Below are positions 17,746-25,455 of a stretch of 42,135 nucleotides of DNA, piece after piece; positions within the stretch are counted from its first letter, which is position 1; each line of letters starts with the position of its first letter. The notes under the pieces are model-generated. The model saw only the letters and a list, made by a program, of their open reading frames with translations. It had not been told where the DNA came from and made no database searches. The stretch spans positions 1-42,135 of IMG/VR virus record IMGVR_UViG_3300037010_001285; one strand, given 5' to 3'. Source of the stretch: a virus. Both the position numbers and the translations under genes were made by a program.

Positions 17746-17940
17746 TTACACCAGCGGCCAGGTGCCGGCGGCGATGGCATACTCCAACTTCTCAAGGAGA
17801 AGCAGCGCTGTCGCCTTATCCGTGACTTGCGCGCCATCGATGTTGACCTCGATGGCCTTGGTCTGTGTGCTGGTTGCGATGGTGACGCCGCTGTCCACCA
17901 CACCCTGGACGTTGTTGCAACCGACGAAGTATTTGGTCAT
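17746..17940 (-). CDS. Small hypothetical head-region protein
   Basis: A 64-aa protein (MTKYFVGCNNVQGVVDSG...AIAAGTWPLV). It is preceded on the minus strand by AGGAGA, a good ribosome-binding site about 8 nt from the ATG. It follows a stable hairpin at 17958-17979 and precedes the 102-aa gene by 3 bp. No recognised domain; probably a minor virion component by context. Confidence 0.6.
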   Translation of the reverse strand: MTKYFVGCNNVQGVVDSGVTIATSTQTKAIEVNIDGAQVTDKATALLLLEKLEYAIAAGTWPLV

Positions 17941-17957
17941 CTGGCTTCTCCTGAAAG

Positions 17958-17979
17958 CCCGGCTCCACAGGGAGCCGGG
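17958..17979 (-). terminator. Strong hairpin after the decoration gene (attenuator/terminator)
   Basis: CCCGGCTCC (17958-17966) and GGAGCCGGG (17971-17979) form a perfect 9-bp stem with an ACAG loop. On the minus strand it is followed by CTTT. It separates the highly expressed capsid and decoration genes from the downstream late genes, where partial termination is common. The U-tract is short, so read-through is likely. Confidence 0.55.
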
Positions 17980-18005
17980 GCCGGACGATGAACCGCCTGG
18001 GGGGA

Positions 18006-18443
18006 CTAGACCGCGTTGGCGAAGATGTCGATGACCAGCTTCCCGGTGGTGGGAAGCGCAGCCGCGGCGATGGTGAGGATGATGTCCTCCTCGGCGGTGT
18101 AAGGGTCCATCGCCACGTTGGCGTTGAGCCCGAACAGAGTCGGGGTGTCCCCGGAGGTGAAGGTGGCCGCGGCCCGGTACTTACCGGTGTTGCCGGCGAT
18201 GCCGATGGCCAGGGTAGCGGAAGCGCCCATGGTGGCCGAGGCATTGATCAGGCCGAAGGCGAACATGGACCCCGCCGGCAGCCGGCAAAGGTGCACGGTG
18301 TCGCCGCTGGCGATGGCCGGGTTGGTCATGGGGATGGTGGCGCGGTAGCGTCGAAGCTGGCCGCCAGCGCCCGCGCTGACGTTGGCCTTGACCGACGGGT
18401 TGCTGTCGATGCCGGTCAGTTCGTTGGAATACCAGATGCTCAT
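18006..18443 (-). CDS. Head decoration/cement-like protein
   Basis: A 145-aa protein (MSIWYSNELTGIDSNPSVKAN...LVIDIFANAV). It has the family pattern of LRRYRATIPMTNPAIASGDTV, LPAGSMFAFGLINASATMG and KYRAAATFTSGDTPTLFG, known from proteins encoded directly after major capsid genes of podoviruses. Probably a capsid-stabilising surface protein. Flanked on both sides by strong hairpins (18477-18507 and 17958-17979), consistent with a stable, abundant message. Confidence 0.7.
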   Translation of the reverse strand: MSIWYSNELTGIDSNPSVKANVSAGAGGQLRRYRATIPMTNPAIASGDTVHLCRLPAGSMFAFGLINASATMGASATLAIGIAGNTGKYRAAATFTSGDTPTLFGLNANVAMDPYTAEEDIILTIAAAALPTTGKLVIDIFANAV

Positions 18444-18476
18444 GGGGGTCTCCGAAGGAAGGGGGGCAGAAGGAGC

Positions 18477-18507
18477 GGGAACCCGGACCTGGCGCCCGGG
18501 TTCCCGT
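18477..18507 (-). terminator. Perfect 11-bp hairpin after the major capsid gene
   Basis: CGGGAACCCGG (18477-18487) pairs with CCGGGTTCCCG (18497-18507) around a 9-nt loop, starting 8 bp after the capsid stop codon. There is no clear U-tract on the minus strand, so it may stabilise the capsid mRNA rather than terminate it. Confidence 0.5.
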
Positions 18508-18514
18508 CAATCAA

Positions 18515-19444
18515 CTAGGTGCAGGGGATGATGACGTTGCGCTTCTCTTCCAGCCGAGTGCCACCGAAGGTGCCGGTGACGTAGACCTGCCAGGACCGGC
18601 GCTTGTCGGCCCGCAGATCGACGGCCGCCACGATGTCGTTCCACATGCCCAGCGCCATGCCGGACTTGGCCCAGCAGGGAACCAGGTAGTTCGCGCTGGT
18701 CACTTCGGTCCCGGCGACCAGGGTGCCGGCGTAACTGGCGCCACCCGGGATCCGCTCGCTGTGGATGAAGTTGAACCCCATGAAGCGAGTGATCTTGCCG
18801 TCCAGGAGAACCGGCTTGTCCTGGAACTCCATCGACGTCGCCTGGATCTCGTTCAGCATGTTGTCATGCTGCAGAGCAGTAATGGCGATGTAGAACTGCT
18901 CGCTGTCGTCCACCTCGGCCGCCATCAGCAACCGCTTGGCATACCGAAGCTTGGCGACGTTCAGGCCGGTGGCCGCGGTGCTGCCGGTGCCGATGGGAAC
19001 CACCTGGGAGGCCGAGCCGTAAGCGGCCAAGTGCCCGACGTTGGTGGTGCCGGTCTCGCCGGTGTAGTTGTTGTTGAAGAAGCCGTCGATGATCGCGTCA
19101 TCCTGCGCCCGGCCCATCGCCATCATGCCGGCGGTGGTGTAGGGGCCGGCCGGATCGATCAGGAGCCGCAGGCGGTCCTGCTGGTCGATCAGGGTGGCCC
19201 AGTCGTAGTCGAGCGGGTAGACCCAACGCCGATCCTGCGGGACGTCGCTGACCGGGGTATCGGAGTTGCGCGCCAGGTTCTTGACCGGGGTCACGCTGCC
19301 GAACTGCTCCACGAAGGTCGCGGCCTTGCCGGTGAACGCCTGCTCGGTGACGGCGCTCCGAAGGCGCGAACCCTGCTGCTGAAGCAGGAACGCGATATTG
19401 GTGCTGTACTGCTGCACGAATGCGGTGGTAATTTGGACGCTCAC
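18515..19444 (-). CDS. Major capsid protein
   Basis: A 309-aa protein of the Phage_capsid_2-like family: MSVQITTAFVQQYSTNIAFLLQQQGSRLR (key words VQQYSTNI and LLQQQGS), then DVPQDRRWVYPLDYDWATLID (QDRRWVYP), and a C-terminal LRADKRRSWQVYVTGTFGGTRLEEKRNVIIP. The start is GTG at 19444 with a strong GGAGGAG ribosome-binding site. It builds the icosahedral shell. It follows scaffold and a 70-aa gene, with an untypically long 99-bp leader, and is followed by a perfect hairpin. Confidence 0.88.
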   Translation of the reverse strand: MSVQITTAFVQQYSTNIAFLLQQQGSRLRSAVTEQAFTGKAATFVEQFGSVTPVKNLARNSDTPVSDVPQDRRWVYPLDYDWATLIDQQDRLRLLIDPAGPYTTAGMMAMGRAQDDAIIDGFFNNNYTGETGTTNVGHLAAYGSASQVVPIGTGSTAATGLNVAKLRYAKRLLMAAEVDDSEQFYIAITALQHDNMLNEIQATSMEFQDKPVLLDGKITRFMGFNFIHSERIPGGASYAGTLVAGTEVTSANYLVPCWAKSGMALGMWNDIVAAVDLRADKRRSWQVYVTGTFGGTRLEEKRNVIIPCT

Positions 19445-19543
19445 GGCGCTCCTCCACGGATGAAAAACAGAAAGTTGTGACCAATGTCACTTCCTTCGGC
19501 TTGTCCTCCGAAGAGGGGCCCACACGTCAAATCAGCGCGGGGA
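19445..19543 (-). promoter_or_regulatory. Leader region of the capsid gene
   Basis: This 99-bp gap is long for the compact late operon. It contains CTTCGG (19494-19499) pairing with CCGAAG (19508-19513) and a GTGAC-N4-GTCAC palindrome (19477-19490), ending in the capsid ribosome-binding site. It may hold a promoter or an mRNA-stabilising structure. I could not identify a convincing -35/-10 pair. Confidence 0.35.
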
Positions 19544-19756
19544 TTACTCGAAGATGGGAGGAACCTTGTCCGCTTTGGTCTTGCCCGGGGTCTTAGGTGA
19601 GGGCTTCACGCCCTTGTCCTCCTCCCCGTTGATGGTGAAATTGTAGAACCACGTTGCGATTTCAGCAATTTTATTTCGGTTGGCGCCGTGGCCTTCCCTC
19701 TGAGCCTGGGGAATCGCCAGTTCCACACACCTCAGGCGCATCTCCTCGGCGGTCAT
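19544..19756 (-). CDS. Small hypothetical protein between scaffold and capsid
   Basis: A 70-aa hydrophilic protein (MTAEEMRLRCVELA...KADKVPPIFE) with a short helical N-terminus and a Lys/Pro-rich tail. It overlaps the scaffold stop by 4 bp (ATGA). The MRLRCVELAI...ANRNKIAEIATWFYNF pattern is found in small phage proteins near capsid genes, where its role is not established. Confidence 0.6.
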   Translation of the reverse strand: MTAEEMRLRCVELAIPQAQREGHGANRNKIAEIATWFYNFTINGEEDKGVKPSPKTPGKTKADKVPPIFE

Positions 19757-20700
19757 GCGCCCTCCGTCGGGTAGGCGAATTCATGCAGCTGCTTCATCTC
19801 GGCTACCGCGGCGGCATCGTGGGCGATGTAACGGGCCCCAAAGGCTTTGTCCCGCGTCAGTTCCTGAATCCGGTCCTTGGCCTGGGCGGGGCTGAGCGCG
19901 TGACCGAACGGCTGGGAGCCGTTGCCCCCCACGAAATCGGCTTCACCCAGCGACGTCTTGGACCCGATCTTCTGAAGCAGGGACATGACGCCCTTGTGTC
20001 CCAGGGCCAGGTCCAGCTTGTCTAGGGCAACCGCGTCCAGGCCCAGGGATCGAGCCGCAGTCTGCGCTTGCACCACGTTCTGCTGGAAGGCGACGCCCCA
20101 CTCCGTCTTGAGCGCGGCCGCGTCCGCGTCGAAGTTGGCCTGCGTCTGCTGCTTCATGGACGCCTGGGTCGAATTGGCCTGCTCGTTCCACCAGGCGCCG
20201 AGCGCTTCACCCTGCTTCTGGGTTATCCCAAGCTCATGCATCTTGGCTGCGGCCGCGGTGGAGAACTCCTTGGGCGCCCCCTCGGGGACCGCCAGCTTGT
20301 AGCCGGCCGGGTCCGCTGGGCGGCCCAGGCGATTGTAGAAGGCGGCCATTTCTTCAGGCTTAGCGTCGGGGCCCGGCACCACCACCCGCTGCTCAATGGG
20401 CGCGCTGATGAACTTCTCAGCGCCGCGGTAGGCATTGAGGATATCGGTTGGTTCCTTCCAGCCCTTGTTCTGCAGGTACCCAACCGTGGCTTCATCAGCC
20501 GATGGCAGCCAGGAGAATGCCGGAGCTGCGGCCGCTGCCGCTGGTGCCGCACCAGGAGCTGCGGCGCCGGCACCCGGCGCGATGACCGATGCCTGGGCAC
20601 CGCCGGCTGGGGGCGCAGCGGAGACAGCAACCGGCGCGGCGCCGGCAAGAACAGCAGCAGAGCCTTGTCCGGCGGCGCCGGGGGCTGCAGGATCACTCAT
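19753..20700 (-). CDS. Capsid assembly scaffold protein
   Basis: A 315-aa protein. The first ~75 residues are Ala/Pro/Gly-rich and low in complexity; the rest is helical and charged (FDADAAALKTEWGVAFQQNVVQAQT), as in podovirus scaffolds. The start was set at the ATG at 20700 rather than the GTG at 20709, because GAGGAG lies 8 nt before the ATG and would be adjacent to the GTG. It lies between portal and capsid genes and should guide shell assembly and then leave the procapsid. Confidence 0.8.
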   Translation of the reverse strand: MSDPAAPGAAGQGSAAVLAGAAPVAVSAAPPAGGAQASVIAPGAGAAAPGAAPAAAAAAPAFSWLPSADEATVGYLQNKGWKEPTDILNAYRGAEKFISAPIEQRVVVPGPDAKPEEMAAFYNRLGRPADPAGYKLAVPEGAPKEFSTAAAAKMHELGITQKQGEALGAWWNEQANSTQASMKQQTQANFDADAAALKTEWGVAFQQNVVQAQTAARSLGLDAVALDKLDLALGHKGVMSLLQKIGSKTSLGEADFVGGNGSQPFGHALSPAQAKDRIQELTRDKAFGARYIAHDAAAVAEMKQLHEFAYPTEGA

Positions 20701-20989
20701 CGTCGTCACTCCTCTTGGAGATTGGGGATACCGGCGCCGGGGCGTGCAGCGCCCACAGCTGCTCGTCGGACAGGTTTAGCTGGGACTGGATCCGCAGCCA
20801 CACCTCCCGCCGGCCGTCGAGCGTGGCCGCCACCCGGGGATCCGGGTGGAAGGTGGATTCATTTGCCCGGCAGAACCGCTCAAGATCGCGCAGAACCTGC
20901 TGTGCGTAGATGCTCCGGTCGTCGAACGTCTTGCAGTAGGCGTTTCGGCGCCGGCTGATGAAGTCGCGGGCCTGCTCCAGCAGTTTCAT
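20693..20989 (-). CDS. Small hypothetical protein between portal and scaffold
   Basis: A 98-aa helical protein rich in Arg, Asp and Leu (MKLLEQARDFISRRRNAYCKTF) ending in an acidic SDDDE. It overlaps the portal stop by 4 bp and the scaffold start by 8 bp. Small genes at this place are common in this phage type, but no function is known to me. Confidence 0.6.
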   Translation of the reverse strand: MKLLEQARDFISRRRNAYCKTFDDRSIYAQQVLRDLERFCRANESTFHPDPRVAATLDGRREVWLRIQSQLNLSDEQLWALHAPAPVSPISKRSDDDE

Positions 20990-22659
20990 CCGGGCTGCCC
21001 CTGACTAGTTGAGGTGCCTTGCGGCGAAGCGGCCTTGGCCATGGCGGCCATCCCCGGAAGCGCCTGGGTGACCTGGGCCGCGGCCTTGTCCTGTTGCCGG
21101 GTCTGCCGCAGCTGGGCCACCGCCTCCTCGGACCGCAGATACTTGAACGGTGCGCCGTTGATGTCGGCCAGGTCCGGAAGGATGACGTCCCAGTCGAACA
21201 CGTCCATGGGGCTCGGGTCCTGGGTCAGGCTGACGATCTCGCCGGCCCACTGGGCGGTGCGCATGATGCCGGACGCTTCCTCGGCGCGCATGGCCCGGTT
21301 CAACGGGGCGTCATACTCCACCTTGTATTCGGCCCTGGCGTCGATCAGCAGCTGCGGTGGGGGTGGGATCAGCCCCTGCGTCACCAGCAGATCGAATTCG
21401 CGCTCGATCATAGGCCCTAGACTCTCGGACTGGAACCGGCCCATGGTTGGGCTAAGTAGCGCTCCCTTCTCCCGGGCCCGCTCCAGCACCTCAGTCGCGG
21501 TCATCTGTGGAGTCTCGATCAGGATCTGGAACAACGTCACCAGGAAGGCGTCGTTGATCGCCAGGCGCTCGTCGTCCATCATCTCCTTGCCGACGGCGAC
21601 GTTACCGGTGGGAAGGGTGTGGACCAGCGGCCGGCCATCGGCGTTGACGGCGCCACTGTTCAGCGCCCCCGGCTTCAGGCTGAAGCCATCCAGGATCCCA
21701 TCGTCATGCACCAGCAGGATCGGGTCCACCGTGCGGTGGCCCTGCTTCAACAGAATCTTCTTTTCCTCGTTCAGGACATTGATGCTGGGGAGTACATTCA
21801 TCGCCGGGGACCGGCCATACAGTTCGCCCGGGGCGGTGATGTAGCGGCCCACGGCATAGGGGAAAGAGCGGTATCCCCCCACCTCCAGCAGGTGCCGCTT
21901 GTCCCTGAGGATGTAGTGACTGGAGAAGCGCATCCCCTTGGCATCCAACCGGCCCGGCACATAGTCGGCATTGGGTTTGACGCAGTGGATGATGAACATC
22001 TCCTCCTCAGGCTTGTCCTTGAGCCTGGACTTCAGGTCCTCTGGCATCGCGGTCTCGCCCCACTTCTGTGCGATCTGGCGCAGCGTCATCTTGAACCGGC
22101 GGTAGACCTTGTCCACCTGGCCCTGATGGTTCTCGGCGAAGAACAGTTCCCCGAGGTGAACCTGCCGGTAACGCAGCCCCCTGGTCTCCGGCCGGGTGGG
22201 ATCCCGGAAGGCATCCACGAACAGGCAGCTGGTGCCGAAGGCGAACAAGCTGACGTAGCCATCGTGCTGCTGCGCCTGGAACCCACTGTGTGGGCTGTAT
22301 CGGTAGTGGAACAGCGCGTCGTTGCCCAGGTCGAACCAGGTCATGACCGAACGGTTCCGCTTGAGAACGGGATCGGTGGGCCGCAGCCGGTGCCATTTTC
22401 CGTTGGCCGGCGTCAGCATCGACTCCATGGCGGCCGAGCCCTTCCACAGAGCGGAGTTGGCCGTGACGTCGAACTGCTCCTGCGCCCGCTTCTGACCGGG
22501 GACGATGTTCCCCTGGCTGTAGAAACTGGTCGAGTAGTAGGGCAGCACCTTCCGGCTCACCTGCTCCCAGTGCTGCTCCCATATCCCCCGGCGCGCAGCC
22601 GTCCAGTCGAACTCCCTCAGGATCTCACAGACGACGGCTTCATTGGGATCGACGGCCAT
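20986..22659 (-). CDS. Portal (head-to-tail connecting) protein
   Basis: A 557-aa protein of the Head-tail_con family: WEQHWEQVSRKVLPYYS near the N-terminus, MESMLTPANGKWHRLRP, and a C-terminal Gln-rich helix. The start was set at the ATG at 22659, directly after the upstream stop (TGACATG); the longer ORF would overlap that gene. Twelve copies form the ring at the portal vertex through which DNA is packaged and ejected. It lies between a small gene after terL and the scaffold. Confidence 0.88.
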   Translation of the reverse strand: MAVDPNEAVVCEILREFDWTAARRGIWEQHWEQVSRKVLPYYSTSFYSQGNIVPGQKRAQEQFDVTANSALWKGSAAMESMLTPANGKWHRLRPTDPVLKRNRSVMTWFDLGNDALFHYRYSPHSGFQAQQHDGYVSLFAFGTSCLFVDAFRDPTRPETRGLRYRQVHLGELFFAENHQGQVDKVYRRFKMTLRQIAQKWGETAMPEDLKSRLKDKPEEEMFIIHCVKPNADYVPGRLDAKGMRFSSHYILRDKRHLLEVGGYRSFPYAVGRYITAPGELYGRSPAMNVLPSINVLNEEKKILLKQGHRTVDPILLVHDDGILDGFSLKPGALNSGAVNADGRPLVHTLPTGNVAVGKEMMDDERLAINDAFLVTLFQILIETPQMTATEVLERAREKGALLSPTMGRFQSESLGPMIEREFDLLVTQGLIPPPPQLLIDARAEYKVEYDAPLNRAMRAEEASGIMRTAQWAGEIVSLTQDPSPMDVFDWDVILPDLADINGAPFKYLRSEEAVAQLRQTRQQDKAAAQVTQALPGMAAMAKAASPQGTSTSQGQPG

Positions 22660-22660
22660 G

Positions 22661-22966
22661 TCACTGCCCCAGCAGCGTCTTGGAGGTGGACCCGAGGTTG
22701 CTAAGCCCACCACCAGCCGTCAGCAGGGTCGCGCTGCGGCCCCGGGCCGATGCCTGCGCCTGCTGTTGCGCCGCAACGTCGAGGGCGCCCTGGCTGTTGT
22801 CCACCGTCGGCGCCGGCGGCGGGGTGACGGGAGCCGCGGGGCTGGCCGGGGAGCTGAACATGCCCATGGGGTCCAGCACCGACTTGAGTGGGTTGGCCGT
22901 GCCAAGCGGATTATAGACAGCCTTTGCCGACATGTTGCTGAACATTCCGCCCACGACGACCCCCAC
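22661..22966 (-). CDS. Small Ala/Pro-rich protein between terL and portal
   Basis: A 101-aa protein with a Gly-rich N-terminus (MGVVVGGMFSNMSAKAVYNP), a Pro/Ala stretch in the middle and a Ser/Gly-rich end. The GTG start at 22966 has a weak ribosome-binding site; an in-frame ATG at 22945 is an alternative. It ends one base before the portal start. I do not recognise it. Similar short proteins precede portal in related podoviruses. Confidence 0.55.
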   Translation of the reverse strand: MGVVVGGMFSNMSAKAVYNPLGTANPLKSVLDPMGMFSSPASPAAPVTPPPAPTVDNSQGALDVAAQQQAQASARGRSATLLTAGGGLSNLGSTSKTLLGQ

Positions 22967-23014
22967 ATCTTTGGCACTTCGTCAACGGTGTGAGCTTATC
23001 ACAACAACAAACCA

Positions 23015-24574
23015 TCAAGAAAACATTTGGTAATCGACATCGGCTGCTACCCGGCCCCGGCCTTCCGCCGACCGGCCGGACTTGACGTCGGTCCGCGCCA
23101 CCGTCTGTGCGAAGGTCATGGCCAACGCATCCCCGCAGTCCGGACTAGCAAGCCCACGCTTGTCCCGCATGTGTTCCTTATTTTCCAACACGATCTTGTT
23201 GGTGACCGGGTGGTATTCGAACTCGGGTCCAGTCAGGTCCGACTTCAGAATAGGGTCGTCAGGGATGGCCCCGGTCCCTAACCACTCCTTCATCAACCCC
23301 CACATCTCGGCCCGCTTGTTCATGTATTTATTGTCATCGTTTGGACTTCCACCAGCCTGCACCTCAATAACCCGGAACCGCCAGGACTTCAGGATGTCCA
23401 CCACGCCCCCGCCCACCCCGTTGCCGTCCACGAAGATGGCGTCCACTTTCCACTTCGTAGCCGCTTCCGCCACCTGGTTTGCCGTTGTGACAAGGTCGCG
23501 GTTCTTCAGTTTGATCCATTGCAGGCTCCTGGCATCCCTTCCTTTACGGAACGCCAACACCGTCGAGTCCCGGTCCCCGCGCGCCACGTCCACCCCCAGC
23601 AGCAGCGGCGAGCCTGGATCCGGGTAGACCATCCGGTTCACCGCATCCGCCACCAGGTTGTGGGGAATGAACTGCTTTACCGCCTGGTTCGGGAACAGCC
23701 CGTAGACCTCCACCCGGGCCTCATCACTGTCCTCCCCATGCTCCTTGATGATCGCCTGGTGGGCGTCGTGGGCGATCCCCTCCACCTCCAGCGCATTAAT
23801 CTGCCGGGTGCGCCACTGGTCGCGGTTCTTATGAAAACACTCAAAGAACGCCCCGTCATTGCGCCGCGGGTTGGAATACGCCAGCCAGTAGCGGTCCACA
23901 ATCTCCTCAGTGAACACGCCCTGCGCCACCGTCCAGATGGGCCTGGGGATTCCGCTGGCCTCATCGAACAGGTAGCACTCGCCATAGGCGTTGTGGGCGC
24001 CGGCGAAGGCGTCTGGATTCTCCTCCGACCACAGCTGAGCCGCGATATACCAATACTTCGGGTCAATCTTCAGATCCCGCTGCACCAGCTCGGCCAGCCA
24101 CTTGGCCGGAATGATCGAGGTGGCGTTGATGTCGAACCAATGGGAATTGATCCCCATGCCCACCCACTTGGATATCTCAGGGAACGTCTTCGTCTTGAGC
24201 TGCGGCTCGCCGTTGGCCGTCACCCACACCGAGCCCCCGATCCGGGTGCTGGCCAACCAGTGTGCGATCCAGGAGAACTCGGCTGACTTACCAATGCCGC
24301 GGCCAGATGCATCCGCTTTCCGAAACATATCTGGCAGCACGTTGTCCAGCTGCTTGTGCAACCGGGCGGCCCGGATGTAGTCCGCGATCTCCTTCAGGTC
24401 CTCATCCTGCCAATTGCGGGGTCCTAGCCGGCCCACCAAGGGGGTGTTGGCCTTGCCCCAGGGATAGACAAACCTGACGAAGGCACGGGGGTCGTCCGCG
24501 ATCTCTGGCGACCACAACTCGGTCATGAGACTTTGCTCGGACCTGGCGTCGTAGATGGGCTGGGAAGCGGGCAT
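23015..24574 (-). CDS. terL: Terminase large subunit
   Basis: A 519-aa ATPase/nuclease. ATPase: Walker A GRGIGKS (91-97, Lys96), with Walker B YLFDEAS (201-207, Asp204-Glu205). RNase H-like nuclease: GVDVARGDRD (Asp329), FVDGNGVGGG (Asp383) and DCGDAL (Asp479, Asp482). It pumps DNA into the procapsid and cuts the concatemer. Good ribosome-binding site (TGGAG) before the ATG. It is separated from terS by an unusual 331-bp gap and has a repressor-like half-site 13-29 nt before its start. Confidence 0.92.
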   Translation of the reverse strand: MPASQPIYDARSEQSLMTELWSPEIADDPRAFVRFVYPWGKANTPLVGRLGPRNWQDEDLKEIADYIRAARLHKQLDNVLPDMFRKADASGRGIGKSAEFSWIAHWLASTRIGGSVWVTANGEPQLKTKTFPEISKWVGMGINSHWFDINATSIIPAKWLAELVQRDLKIDPKYWYIAAQLWSEENPDAFAGAHNAYGECYLFDEASGIPRPIWTVAQGVFTEEIVDRYWLAYSNPRRNDGAFFECFHKNRDQWRTRQINALEVEGIAHDAHQAIIKEHGEDSDEARVEVYGLFPNQAVKQFIPHNLVADAVNRMVYPDPGSPLLLGVDVARGDRDSTVLAFRKGRDARSLQWIKLKNRDLVTTANQVAEAATKWKVDAIFVDGNGVGGGVVDILKSWRFRVIEVQAGGSPNDDNKYMNKRAEMWGLMKEWLGTGAIPDDPILKSDLTGPEFEYHPVTNKIVLENKEHMRDKRGLASPDCGDALAMTFAQTVARTDVKSGRSAEGRGRVAADVDYQMFS

Positions 24575-24586
24575 CGATAAACTCCA

Positions 24587-24603
24587 TTTGGGATTGTCGC
24601 AAC
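24587..24603. promoter_or_regulatory. Degenerate repressor-type operator before terL
   Basis: On the minus strand this reads GTTGCG-ACAAT-CCCAAA. The first half matches the operator consensus exactly and the second 4 of 6 positions. It lies just outside the terL ribosome-binding site and next to an A/T block that could hold a -10 element. Binding is inference. Confidence 0.4.
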
Positions 24604-24678
24604 AAAATTAAAATATTTTTAAAAATTAAAAGTGCGGCTGCTCCAACGCCCGGGGGAAACTCGCGCGGCTTCGGTCGG

Positions 24679-24702
24679 CCCCACCCCCGGCCCCCACCCC
24701 CC
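24679..24702 (-). repeat. Potential G-quadruplex block
   Basis: The plus strand reads C4-A-C5-GG-C5-A-C6, so the minus strand (the late mRNA sense) carries four G-runs of 4-6 separated by 1, 2 and 1 bases. This is an extreme quadruplex motif, in the terS-terL gap. Confidence 0.8.
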
Positions 24703-24905
24703 GGTCTGGCGCGTGGGACCCCTATCCCTCTTGCGCTCGTTGAGAATGCACCTATGCTGTAAGTGCAATCAATAGCGCGCATTGAGACAGCAGCTTGCGA
24801 TAACGCGTATTATGTAACCTTGATTCATAACGTAGATGTGCGCTATCACTACATTCATAAGCATATTGCGATTGAGAATCACATTATCGGCGCTAATTTT
24901 ATGAG

Positions 24906-25373
24906 TCAGCTATAGATATCAGGTGTGGGATCAGTCGCCTGGTCGGCTAGGGTAGGCAGAACCTGGGCCTCGATGATGGGTTGCATAGCGGCACATGCGA
25001 CTCTAGCACGCGCCTCGCTCAGTGCATCCGTGATACTGATGGACTGCTGAATGGACAACTCAACACGGTCGCCATACACCCGGGAATTCTGTTTGGACGA
25101 GCGCCATTTGCGGGTATCCACCATATTCTTAGCCCGCATAGGATCGATAAGTGGATCGTCTGCAATCTTTACGATCTCATCAGCAACCAAGTCGGTCCGA
25201 TCTTCCTGTGCCTGCGCATATAGGCCCTGCAGCTCTCGCACTCTTGCTTTCGTTTTGTAAAACATTGTGGCGGATAAACCGACGATCTGTAAAGCGTCCT
25301 GGATCAATTCACCACTTGCAACCCGCTCGATTACCGCTTTCACCTTACTAATCGTCAGCTCATCGGTTCCCAT
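24906..25373 (-). CDS. terS: Terminase small subunit
   Basis: A 155-aa protein with an N-terminal helix-turn-helix (about 8-45, KVKAVIERVASGELIQDALQIVGLS; core ELIQDALQIVGLS) and the Sf6/P22-type small terminase pattern DTRKWRSSKQNSRVYGDRVELS near residues 88-108. It recognises the packaging site and recruits TerL. Start ATG at 25373 with GAGGTG. First gene of the late block, divergent from the early rightward genes. It is separated from terL by 331 bp, more than usual. Confidence 0.85.
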   Translation of the reverse strand: MGTDELTISKVKAVIERVASGELIQDALQIVGLSATMFYKTKARVRELQGLYAQAQEDRTDLVADEIVKIADDPLIDPMRAKNMVDTRKWRSSKQNSRVYGDRVELSIQQSISITDALSEARARVACAAMQPIIEAQVLPTLADQATDPTPDIYS

Positions 25374-25413
25374 TGGTGCACCTCATCATGTCAATGTTGG
25401 CCTGAAATCAGCA

Positions 25414-25429
25414 TGTGACGAAAATCACA
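25414..25429. promoter_or_regulatory. CRP/Vfr/Clp-like binding site
   Basis: TGTGACGAAAATCACA matches the CRP-family consensus TGTGA-N6-TCACA at all ten defined positions. Its centre lies about 58-62 bp before a start point predicted from TATACC (25468-25473), a class I-type distance. Occupancy by a host regulator is inference. Confidence 0.55.
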
Positions 25430-25438
25430 CAAATTAAT

Positions 25439-25455
25439 GTTGCATCCTACGCAAC
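25439..25455. promoter_or_regulatory. Repressor-type operator O1
   Basis: GTTGCATCCTACGCAAC; with flanking AT on each side the arms are ATGTTGC and GCAACAT, perfectly complementary over 7 bp with a 7-bp spacer. It shares the GTTGC-N7-GCAAC layout with the two copies between repressor and Cro. Confidence 0.65.

Larger units (their letters stand above)
24575..24905. other. 331-bp intergenic region between terS and terL
   Basis: No convincing gene on either strand. It holds, from the terL side, a degenerate repressor-type palindrome (24587-24603), a ~25-bp A/T block (24605-24632), a C-rich quadruplex-type block (24679-24702), and an AT-rich part with three TTGAGA words (24740, 24782, 24872), two of which continue AATGCAC/AATCAC. 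Two ATTCATAA words are also present. Plausible roles are a late promoter, a terminase recognition (pac/cos) region, or both. Base composition differs sharply from the flanking genes. Confidence 0.6.

Noticed and set aside
19476-19491. Second CRP-like site (TGTGA-N6-TCACT) before the capsid gene
   Set aside because: One mismatch, lies in an mRNA leader within the late operon and has no recognisable promoter next to it; more likely part of a hairpin.
19520-19540. TTGACG on the minus strand as a -35 of a capsid promoter
   Set aside because: No acceptable -10 hexamer is found 16-18 bp downstream.
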